33,262 nt of DNA. Source: a bacterium. GTDB lineage: Bacteria > Patescibacteriota > Minisyncoccia > Phycocordibacterales > UBA2100. The stretch covers positions 138,730-171,991 of the forward strand of contig JAJXVV010000002.1 in assembly GCA_021781955.1 (NCBI GenBank), given 5' to 3'. Under the pieces are notes generated by a model. That model searched no databases and was not told where the DNA came from. It saw only the letters and a list, made by a program, of their open reading frames with translations. The translations under genes were made by a program, and so were the position numbers. How positions within the stretch are numbered: position 1 is the stretch's first letter; the number at the start of each line of letters is the position of its first letter. Below are positions 25,533 to 32,633 of this stretch, in pieces.

Positions 25533-26264
25533 TCAAATGAGCAATGCGTTGGCGATGAAATCGAACGTGTCATCAGGGTTCTTCACGGCGCGTGTCGGTA
25601 TGACGCCGATGACCGCCTCGTCGTTGCCACCCGGAAAAAGCGCGTCGCCCAGGTACAGGCAATCCTCCTTTTTCCACCCTTCGAGTTCAAGCAGGCGGGA
25701 CACGTTGTGCCCCTTGTCTTTTCCTGCGGCAACGAAGTTGAACGTGGTCGTGCCGGCGGGGACGACCTCGACGTGCGCCGCGGTCAACGTCTTGAGCTCG
25801 TTCGGGAGCGCGCGAAGTGCAGCCTGCCGCTTTGAATCGCCGGGGTCGAAGGCATATTTTTCCTCGGCATCTTCGTGGAAACCGATAACGCTGTAGCTGA
25901 TCTGTGCGCCACGGTTTTCCACCAGGTCGTTTTCATCCTTCACTGAAAGGTCGAAGTGACGTTTGAGTGCGTCCACGAACGTCATGACTGAAGTTACTTG
26001 TGCTGATGTGAGCGGTTCGTTCCAAAGCTCGTTGCCTTGCTTGTCGAGTGCGTGATTGCCGCTCTGTGCGAGCGTGTAGTAGTGACCGTCGAAACGAGAG
26101 GTTATCTGCTCTCTGATCTGTTCGCGATTACCGCCGGACACAACGATCACGTCTCGTTTTGCGCATAATGCAGCGAACAATCCCTGATGTACCGCATCCA
26201 TAGGGGCGCGACTCACGGTGAGCGTCTTGTCGAGATCAAAGAATATGTGCGTCGGCGTGCTCAT
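25533..26264 (-). CDS. HAD-IIB family hydrolase (second in window)
   Basis: THIFFDLDKTLTVSRAPM; VIVVSGGNREQI; CLYLGDALFPGGNDEAVIGVIPTRAV. Confidence 0.82.
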   Translation of the reverse strand: MSTPTHIFFDLDKTLTVSRAPMDAVHQGLFAALCAKRDVIVVSGGNREQIREQITSRFDGHYYTLAQSGNHALDKQGNELWNEPLTSAQVTSVMTFVDALKRHFDLSVKDENDLVENRGAQISYSVIGFHEDAEEKYAFDPGDSKRQAALRALPNELKTLTAAHVEVVPAGTTTFNFVAAGKDKGHNVSRLLELEGWKKEDCLYLGDALFPGGNDEAVIGVIPTRAVKNPDDTFDFIANALLI

Positions 26265-26268
26265 TTAG

Positions 26269-26805
26269 TTAGTTGTCGTGAAGCACGAGGTCGACCAGGT
26301 AGTCGCCTTTGCCCAGCGCGATGCCGTTTTTGCGCAAAATAGCGTAGGCGGTGACGACGTGAAAGTAAAAGTTGGGCATGAGGTACTGCGTCGCGTAGTC
26401 GAAGGCCTTGAGGTGCTTGCCGGGGAAGTAGGGAAGCTCGACCTTGCGATCCTCGTGGCCCGCTACCGCATCGGGCTTGATGGTGTCGAGGAATGCGATC
26501 GTCTTGTCCAATCGCTCTTTCAGCTCCGCGACGGTCGATTCGGTATCTTCGAACGCGGGCGCTTCGATGCCGGCGAGCCGTGCGGCGCCGAGTTTCGCGT
26601 TGTCGGCGGCGATGCGTACCTGCATGACGAGCGGGAACTGATCGAAGACGAGGCGGTCGGCCAACAGTGCGTCTTCGTAGCTGCGGCGCGGGGTACGCTT
26701 GGACTCCGCGTGCGCGGAAGCCTTGTCGAGAATGCCCGCGAGCGCCTTGAGGGAGGTGCGCATGGGCGGTACCGTGACGGTATAAAGGTTCGTCTCCTGT
26801 TTCAT
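26269..26805 (-). CDS. DUF1993-like (DinB-like) protein
   Basis: MRTSLKALAGILDKASAHAE...DALLADRLVFDQFPLVMQVRIAADNAKLGAARLAG...YFPGKHLKAFDYATQYLMPNFYFHVVTAYAILRKNG. Confidence 0.75.
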   Translation of the reverse strand: MKQETNLYTVTVPPMRTSLKALAGILDKASAHAESKRTPRRSYEDALLADRLVFDQFPLVMQVRIAADNAKLGAARLAGIEAPAFEDTESTVAELKERLDKTIAFLDTIKPDAVAGHEDRKVELPYFPGKHLKAFDYATQYLMPNFYFHVVTAYAILRKNGIALGKGDYLVDLVLHDN

Positions 26806-26840
26806 GGTGCTTTACAAGTGAAAGTAATGGGCCAAGTGTA

Positions 26841-27404
26841 TCACGCGATCCGTCGTTCCCAATACGAGGCGGAGGTCGCCACGTAATCAGCCACGCGGCG
26901 CTCGGCGGCCGCGGCGAGCGCGATGCGGTAGCGCTCGTCGAACGCGCTCGCGGCTAAACGTTGTCCGAATTCATGGAGCTGCGCAGGGGAGGAGAGGACG
27001 AGGCGGCCGCCTTTAGCGGCCGCTCGCAAGAGCGTCGGCCCGCCGATGTCGGTTTTCTCGATGACTTCTGCCGGTGTTCCCCCGTTCGCAACGGCCTGTT
27101 CGAGCGGATAGAGCGTGACGTACACGAGGTCGATCCGCCGCACCCCAAGTTTCTTGAGTTCTGCCGCGTCCGCGTCGGTCGCGAGCAATCCGGCATGGAG
27201 TTCGCGCGAGAGCGTGACCACGCGATGGCCAAGAATGGGCGGGCCGACCAGTTCGGCTACGTCGCGGCAGGTAACGCCATTATCGCTCAAGTATTTCGCG
27301 GTTCCGGCTGAACCCAGCAACTCCCAGCCTGCGTCCGTGAGCGACTTGCCGAGCGAAAGCAGTGCCGCATCCTTTTCGTACGAAGCGAGCAGCGCGGTCT
27401 TCAT
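26841..27404 (-). CDS. Standalone IMP cyclohydrolase / PurH N-terminal (MGS-like) domain protein
   Basis: KTALLASYEKDAALLSLGKSLTDAGWELLGSAGTAKYLSDNG; ILGHRVVTLSRELHAGLLA; IDLVYVTLYPLEQAV; EKTDIGGPTLLRAAAKGGRLVLSSPAQ. The ORF ends with no AICAR transformylase domain. Confidence 0.85.
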   Translation of the reverse strand: MKTALLASYEKDAALLSLGKSLTDAGWELLGSAGTAKYLSDNGVTCRDVAELVGPPILGHRVVTLSRELHAGLLATDADAAELKKLGVRRIDLVYVTLYPLEQAVANGGTPAEVIEKTDIGGPTLLRAAAKGGRLVLSSPAQLHEFGQRLAASAFDERYRIALAAAAERRVADYVATSASYWERRIA

Positions 27405-27411
27405 GCCGCAC

Positions 27412-27417
27412 ATTTTA
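27412..27417 (-). promoter_or_regulatory. -10 TAAAAT (TGc-extended), 7 nt before the ATG at 27404
   Basis: Minus strand tgcTAAAATgtgcggcATG; overlaps the upstream ATG at 27413. Confidence 0.65.
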
Positions 27418-27436
27418 GCACGCGGCCTCGTGCGGA

Positions 27437-28309
27437 CTACAGCTTCAAACCATTCAAGAACGATGCGAATTCTCCGTTGAGATCCGGATGCTTGAGGCCG
27501 AACTCGACGACGGTCTTCAAGTACTCGAGCTTGTTGCCGGTGTCGTAGTACTTACCGCCTTTCGATTCGACCGCGTAGACATCCTGTTCTTTCATGAGGG
27601 CGACGATCGCATCGACGAGCCAGAGCTCGTTGCCCTGGCCGACCGGCGTTTGCGCCAGGAGCTCGAAGAGGCGCGGCGGCATGATGTAAGCGCCGCCGGT
27701 CATCATGTTGGAAGGCGCTTCGCCGACTTTCGGCTTTTCGACGAGGCGGTTGATCTTGTAGACGTTGTCCTTTACCGGCGAGATATCGGCGATGCCGTAC
27801 TTGCTCACGGACTGCTCCGGTACGCGCACGGCGGAGATACATGGTTTTCCGTATTGCTCCCACACGTCTATCATTTGCTTGAGGCGCGGCGGCTGTGCGT
27901 GTACGAATTCGTCGCCCCAGAGAATGGCGAACGGCTCGTCGCCGACGGCGCTCCACGCGTTCAAGACCGGCGTGCCGTTGCCGTACGAACCTTTTTGGCG
28001 GATGTAAATGAAGTTGGCGAGATCGGCGATGGCGCGGATCTCGTCGGCAAGCTTTTCCTTGCCCGCATCAAGCAGATGCCGTTCGAGTTCGTAGGGATGG
28101 TCGAAATGATCCTCAATCGCGCGCTTGTGCGAGCCGGTGACAATGATGATGTCCTCAATGCCGGCAGCGACCGCCTCCTCCACGACATACTGAATGATGG
28201 GTTTGTCGACGATAGGGAGCATCTCCTTGGGCATCGCCTTGGTCGCCGGGAGAAAGCGCGTCCCGAATCCTGCCGCTGGTATGACCGCCTTGCGCACTTT
28301 CTGTGCCAT
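27437..28309 (-). CDS. galU: UTP--glucose-1-phosphate uridylyltransferase
   Basis: RKAVIPAAGFGTRFLPATKAMPKEMLPIVDKPIIQYVVEEAVAAGIEDIIIVTG; VEKPKVGEAPSNMMTGGAYIMPP; KGGKYYDTGNKLEYLKTVVEFGL. Confidence 0.95.
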   Translation of the reverse strand: MAQKVRKAVIPAAGFGTRFLPATKAMPKEMLPIVDKPIIQYVVEEAVAAGIEDIIIVTGSHKRAIEDHFDHPYELERHLLDAGKEKLADEIRAIADLANFIYIRQKGSYGNGTPVLNAWSAVGDEPFAILWGDEFVHAQPPRLKQMIDVWEQYGKPCISAVRVPEQSVSKYGIADISPVKDNVYKINRLVEKPKVGEAPSNMMTGGAYIMPPRLFELLAQTPVGQGNELWLVDAIVALMKEQDVYAVESKGGKYYDTGNKLEYLKTVVEFGLKHPDLNGEFASFLNGLKL

Positions 28310-28318
28310 GGTGGGGCT

Positions 28319-28324
28319 ATTGTA
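28319..28324 (-). promoter_or_regulatory. -10 TACAAT (TGg-extended), 9 nt before the galU ATG
   Basis: Minus strand tggTACAATagccccaccATG. Confidence 0.55.
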
Positions 28325-28479
28325 CCAGATATGCGCCGGGAACGTCAGTCCGCCCCGGATCGCCTTCGGAGGTGGATAAAAGGCATTGCGCTCCATTCGG
28401 GGCAGCGTCATACTTATGCAATAAAGGTCGATTCTGCCCTGCCGGGCAGGGATTATAAGCCGATAGTTTCTCCGCATAT

Positions 28480-28710
28480 ATGAAAGATCTTCACAAAGTG
28501 GCGTGGGTACTGGTCATGATCGGGGGCCTCAACTGGCTTTTGGTCGGGCTCGGTGACTTCGTCGGGAGCAATTGGAACCTGGTCAACCTCATTGTTGGCT
28601 CGTGGCCGTGGCTTGAGGACCTGGTATACCTACTCGTAGGCCTTTCTGCCATCTACGAGATCGTGAAGCACAGGAGTATCTGCAAGAAGTGCGCGAAGTC
28701 TGCGATGTAG
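28480..28710 (+). CDS. DUF378 family small membrane protein
   Basis: KVAWVLVMIGGLNWLLVGLGDFVGSNWNLVNLIVGSWPWLEDLVYLLVGLSAIYEI. Confidence 0.87.
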   Translation: MKDLHKVAWVLVMIGGLNWLLVGLGDFVGSNWNLVNLIVGSWPWLEDLVYLLVGLSAIYEIVKHRSICKKCAKSAM

Positions 28711-28730
28711 AATCATGTTTTGTGCGAGAG

Positions 28731-28763
28731 GCAGCCTCGTCCGCCTTCGGCGGACGAGGCTGC
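28731..28763 (+). terminator. Hairpin, likely transcript end after DUF378
   Basis: gcagcctcgtccgcc-ttc-ggcggacgaggctgc: perfect 15-bp stem, no downstream T-tract. Confidence 0.6.
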
Positions 28764-28839
28764 CGAGTTATACACGCGGGGGCTGGCGCACCTCAAGAGG
28801 GTGGCTATAATCACCCCATACTAGTCAATTACATTATTT

Positions 28840-29097
28840 ATGGTCAGAAAAGCGAACCCCGCATTGCTTAAGCCGATGAATCTCTCAGCTGAACTCGAAG
28901 TCGTCGTGGGCAAGGGGCCGATGACTCGCGGCGCAGTCGTCAAAAAGATCTGGGAGTACATCAAGAAGAACGACCTTCAGAACCCTAAGAACAAGCGCAA
29001 CATCTTGGCCGATGAGAAAATGAAGCCGCTCTTTGGCGGCAAAGGCGAGGTGACCATGTTCGAAATGACCAAGCTCGTCTCCGCGCACCTGTCCTAG
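28840..29097 (+). CDS. SWIB/MDM2-domain protein
   Basis: LSAELEVVVGKGPMTRGAVVKKIWEYIKKNDLQNPKNKRNILADEKMKPLFGGKGEVTMFEMTKLVSAHL. Confidence 0.92.
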   Translation: MVRKANPALLKPMNLSAELEVVVGKGPMTRGAVVKKIWEYIKKNDLQNPKNKRNILADEKMKPLFGGKGEVTMFEMTKLVSAHLS

Positions 29098-29120
29098 ACG
29101 ATCTCGCAGGCATTCCTTAG

Positions 29121-29151
29121 CGGCCTCGCCCTCTCAAAGAGGGCGAGGCCG
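29121..29151 (+). terminator. Hairpin, likely transcript end after the SWIB gene
   Basis: cggcctcgccctct-caa-agagggcgaggccg: perfect 14-bp stem, no clear T-tract. Confidence 0.6.
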
Positions 29152-29181
29152 CCGTCGTTCTTGCATGCCCGCAGTTTTACC

Positions 29182-29201
29182 CAGAGGACCGTCCTCTGGG
29201 T
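29182..29201. repeat. Palindromic intergenic motif, copy 2
   Basis: cagaggaccgtcctctgggt, inside the dyad acccagaggac-c-gtcctctgggt (29179-29201). Confidence 0.6.
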
Positions 29202-29292
29202 GGGGGAGGGCCTCGCTCGGCACGATCTGCCGCAGCGCTCCGGCAGACGGTGGTAGGTTGCATTTCATGCGCGAGCGGGTATCGTATGGATC

Positions 29293-30147
29293 ATGAACGT
29301 GCCTGATCCTGTCGTCTTGTACGGCGCTGTGTACGCGTGGGTGATGACGAACGGTATCGCTATACTCGCGATCATCATTGGCGCGATCATCGTACGGATG
29401 GTCGGCAGGATGTTCCTCGAGCGCATCATCCGCCGTTTCGTGCCATCATCGGGATTCCCTTCCACGGAAGCGGGGCGCAAGCGTGAGGAAACGCTCATTC
29501 GCATCGCACGCGGCACGCTGACGGTCCTCGTGTGGATCGTCGGTTCCCTCATGGTGCTCTCGAAGGCGGGCATCGATATCGGCCCCCTGCTCGCCACCGT
29601 CGGCGTCGCCGGCGTAGCGGTCGGCTTCGGCACGCAGTATTTCATCCGTGACATCATCGCAGGCATCCTCGTCATCATCGAGGATCAATACCGCGTGGGA
29701 GACGCCGTTTGTCTCGATACGACGTGCGGGATCGTCGAGGACATCTCCATTCGCATGACGACGCTGCGCGATACCGATGGCACCGTACATCACATCGCGC
29801 ACGGCAGCACGACGAAAGCGTCCAATCTCTCGAAGGATTTCGCCAACGTCAACCTCAATGTCGGCGTTTCGTACGCGTCGGACCTTGAGCAGGTGATACG
29901 CATCATCAGCGAAGTGGGCGAAGAACTCGCCGCCGATCCCGTATGGAAAGCGGACATCCACAAAGCGCCGCACTTCGAGCGCGTCGACGACTTCGGCGAT
30001 TCTGCGGTCATCATCAAGATACTTGGCGAGACCGCGCCTTTGCGCCAGTGGGCGGTCACGGGCGAGTTGCGCAAACGCCTCAAGATAGCCTTCGACAGGG
30101 CGGGTATCGAGATACCGTTCCCGCAGCGCGTGATCCATCAAGCATAA
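29293..30147 (+). CDS. Mechanosensitive ion channel, MscS family
   Basis: GIDIGPLLATVGVAGVAVGFGTQYFIRDIIAGILVIIEDQYRVGDAVCL; VEDISIRMTTLRDTDGTVHHIAHG. Confidence 0.93.
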   Translation: MNVPDPVVLYGAVYAWVMTNGIAILAIIIGAIIVRMVGRMFLERIIRRFVPSSGFPSTEAGRKREETLIRIARGTLTVLVWIVGSLMVLSKAGIDIGPLLATVGVAGVAVGFGTQYFIRDIIAGILVIIEDQYRVGDAVCLDTTCGIVEDISIRMTTLRDTDGTVHHIAHGSTTKASNLSKDFANVNLNVGVSYASDLEQVIRIISEVGEELAADPVWKADIHKAPHFERVDDFGDSAVIIKILGETAPLRQWAVTGELRKRLKIAFDRAGIEIPFPQRVIHQA

Positions 30148-30203
30148 GGCAATCGTTCGCGAACTGTACCGAAGCGGCCATGACCCCGTAGCCGAGCGTC
30201 CGC

Positions 30204-30209
30204 TATACT
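30204..30209 (+). promoter_or_regulatory. -10 TATACT, 6 nt before the matrixin-like ATG
   Basis: cgcTATACTggggccATG. Confidence 0.65.
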
Positions 30210-30215
30210 GGGGCC

Positions 30216-31163
30216 ATGACGCGTCGCGTTCTCGATTGGACAGTGCTGCTCGCCGTGCTCGGCGTAGGCGGTTATTGGGTGTACGCTCACCACGCGCAGG
30301 TACAGACCGCGGTGCAGCTCGTGCGCTCGCAGGTGGCGCCGTGTTCGAGTCCGGTCACGTACTCGCTCGGCTCCATCGATCCGCGCTTTGGCATCGCAAC
30401 GAGCACCTTCATCGCCGACATGAAAGAAGCCGCGAGCATTTGGGCGCAATCCGGCAAGACGCTCTTGCAGTATGAGCCGGAAGGCGGCGCGGTGACGGTC
30501 AGCCTCGTGTACGATGCGCGCCAAGCGGCGACCGATCAGCTCAAGGCGGCGGGCATTCAGGTCGATCAGAGCAAAGCGACGTACGATTCGCTCAAGAGAC
30601 GTTACGACGCGCTCTCTGCGCAGGTCGATGCCGAGCAGGCGGCATACGACGAGCGCGTCGCCACGTACAAGAGCGACGAGTCGGCGTATAATACGGCGGT
30701 CGGTCAGTGGAACGCGCAGGGTGGTGCGCCGCCCGACGTATACACCCAGATGCAACAGCAACAACAGGCGCTCCAGAGCGAATACTCGAGCGTCAAATCC
30801 CAGGAAAGCGCGCTCAATGCCGACATTTCCATGCTGAACGCGCTTGCGACCACGATCAATCAGCTCATCGTTCAGCTCAACCTCAACGTGCAGCAGTACA
30901 ACCGTACGGGAACGGCGCAAGGAGAGTTCGAGGAGGGCGTCTACGTCCTTGCGGACGGCGCACAGACGATAAACATCTACGAGTTCAGCGGGCACGTGGA
31001 GCTCGTCCGCGTGCTCGCGCACGAGATGGGGCACGCGCTCGGGCTCCAACACGTCGCCGATCCGCAGGCCATCATGTATCACCTCAACAGTGGGACCAAC
31101 CTCACGCTCGCCAAAGCCGACCTCGCGGAGCTCGACTCCGCGTGTCACTTCGCGTCGCAGTAG
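30216..31163 (+). CDS. Membrane-anchored matrixin-like zinc metalloprotease with internal coiled coil
   Basis: N-terminal TM; VLAHEMGHALGLQHVADPQAIMYH gives HExxHxxGxxH plus Met-turn; long Gln/Ala-rich heptad-like region between the two parts of the catalytic domain. Confidence 0.85.
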   Translation: MTRRVLDWTVLLAVLGVGGYWVYAHHAQVQTAVQLVRSQVAPCSSPVTYSLGSIDPRFGIATSTFIADMKEAASIWAQSGKTLLQYEPEGGAVTVSLVYDARQAATDQLKAAGIQVDQSKATYDSLKRRYDALSAQVDAEQAAYDERVATYKSDESAYNTAVGQWNAQGGAPPDVYTQMQQQQQALQSEYSSVKSQESALNADISMLNALATTINQLIVQLNLNVQQYNRTGTAQGEFEEGVYVLADGAQTINIYEFSGHVELVRVLAHEMGHALGLQHVADPQAIMYHLNSGTNLTLAKADLAELDSACHFASQ

Positions 31164-31169
31164 TATAGT
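31164..31169 (+). promoter_or_regulatory. -10 TATAGT, 6 nt before the J-like/S41 ATG
   Basis: tagTATAGTggacgtATG, immediately after the upstream stop codon. Confidence 0.6.
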
Positions 31170-31175
31170 GGACGT

Positions 31176-32477
31176 ATGGCCACTCGGTCGCTCATCGTGC
31201 TCATCGTACTCGCCGTGCTCGCGGGAGGCGGCGGGTGGTACGCGTACATGCGCTTTACGCCGTCCGCTGCAGCGCAGTACAAGACGCCCGAGGAAGCGGC
31301 CAACGTGTACGTCCGTTTCGATATGGAGGCATTCGATACGATCATGGCGCAGTATTGGCAGAGCGGTAAAGAGAGCGATCTCGCCAGTTTGTATCAACTC
31401 GCGCTCGCGAAGGTTGAGAACACCAACGAAACGCTTCCGAGCGACGATCGTGCGGGCGTCGCGCAGATGCTCGCGGCGGCCTTTGCGGGCAAGAGTGACA
31501 CCGATCAGCACGACGAAGCGCTCAACGTGCTGCAGGTCGTGCTCTACAACCTTGCACCGACGGGACGCGACCAGCTCATGACAGGGCAGCAAGAGCAGTC
31601 ATTCCGCAATCACGTCGCCAACATCAACCCCGCGCAGGACCTCTACGCGACGCTCGGTTTGCAGGAGGGCGCGAGCACGAGCAGCGTGCAGCAGGCATAT
31701 CAGCAGAAAATCGCTGAACTTCAAGCATCGACCTCGCCTCAAGCGAAGCAGCAGCTTGCCGACGTGCGGCACGCGCACACGATCTTGAGCAATGCGACCG
31801 ACAAGCAGCTCTACGACCAGACCGGTATGCAGCCGAGCATATCGATGCGGGTCGTCGGCGCGCACACGCTCTATGTCGATCTCAGCAAGGTGACGCCCGC
31901 AAGCTTTGCCGAATTCGTGGCCGAGCTGCAGCAAAAAGCGGCTGATCCTGCGCTCACCGGCATGATCCTCGACCTGCGCGGCAACATCGGCGGCACGTTC
32001 GACTTCCTTCAGAATTTCCTCGCGCTTTTCATCGGGCCGAACGAGTACGCCTTCGATCTTTACAGCAAAGGACAGATGCAGCCGCAACGCACGACCAACG
32101 TCGCCAAGCTCGATGTGCTCTCGCGCTTCTCGAATATCGCGCTCCTCACCGACGGCATGACGCAATCCACCGCTGAGCTCACGACCGCAGTCTTCGAGCG
32201 TTATCATCTCGCGCGCGTGATCGGCGCGACGACGCGCGGTTGGGGTTCGGTCGAGAACACGTACCCGCTCACGACGACGATCGACGCGTCGAGCACCTAC
32301 GCGCTCCTCCTCGTCAACTCGCTTACGCTCGACGAGAACAATCAGCCCATCGAAGGCAACGGCGTCAAGCCGGACGTGGACGTGGGGCAGGGTGGCTGGC
32401 AGGCGAAGGTGCGGGCACTTTTCCCGCCAGACCTCGCACAAGCGGTCATCGGGGAGTTTTCGACGACTACGAAGTGA
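31176..32477 (+). CDS. Membrane-anchored J-like domain / S41-family peptidase fusion
   Basis: N-terminal TM; DLYATLGLQEGASTSSVQQAYQQKIAEL...RHAHTILSNATDKQLYDQTG (J-like, no HPD); GMILDLRGNIGGTFDFLQNFLALFI and LLTDGMTQSTAELTTAVFERYHLARVIGATTRGWGSVEN...EGNGVKPDVDV (S41). Confidence 0.83.
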   Translation: MATRSLIVLIVLAVLAGGGGWYAYMRFTPSAAAQYKTPEEAANVYVRFDMEAFDTIMAQYWQSGKESDLASLYQLALAKVENTNETLPSDDRAGVAQMLAAAFAGKSDTDQHDEALNVLQVVLYNLAPTGRDQLMTGQQEQSFRNHVANINPAQDLYATLGLQEGASTSSVQQAYQQKIAELQASTSPQAKQQLADVRHAHTILSNATDKQLYDQTGMQPSISMRVVGAHTLYVDLSKVTPASFAEFVAELQQKAADPALTGMILDLRGNIGGTFDFLQNFLALFIGPNEYAFDLYSKGQMQPQRTTNVAKLDVLSRFSNIALLTDGMTQSTAELTTAVFERYHLARVIGATTRGWGSVENTYPLTTTIDASSTYALLLVNSLTLDENNQPIEGNGVKPDVDVGQGGWQAKVRALFPPDLAQAVIGEFSTTTK

Positions 32478-32479
32478 TA

Positions 32480-32485
32480 TATACT
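32480..32485 (+). promoter_or_regulatory. -10 TATACT, 7 nt before the small-ORF ATG
   Basis: tgataTATACTttccggcATG. Confidence 0.6.
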
Positions 32486-32492
32486 TTCCGGC

Positions 32493-32624
32493 ATGCAACT
32501 TCTGACGCAGCTTGAGAGCATCGCGTTCGCGGCGTTCAATACGTTCTTCCAGCTCATCCTCTATTTCCTGCAATTCTTCGTCGTCCTCGCGCAGGGGGTA
32601 CTGAGCATCTTCCGCCTGCACTAA
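32493..32624 (+). CDS. Small hydrophobic protein, 43 aa (absent from the ORF track)
   Basis: MQLLTQLESIAFAAFNTFFQLILYFLQFFVVLAQGVLSIFRLH*: one predicted TM/amphipathic helix; positioned -10; fills the gap between two genes. Confidence 0.55.
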   Translation: MQLLTQLESIAFAAFNTFFQLILYFLQFFVVLAQGVLSIFRLH

Positions 32625-32633
32625 CAGTTCGAT

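Noticed and set aside
27003-27024. gcggccgc-cttta-gcggccgc hairpin inside the PurH-N gene
   Set aside because: Short 8-bp GC-rich stem; plausible by chance in GC-rich coding DNA.
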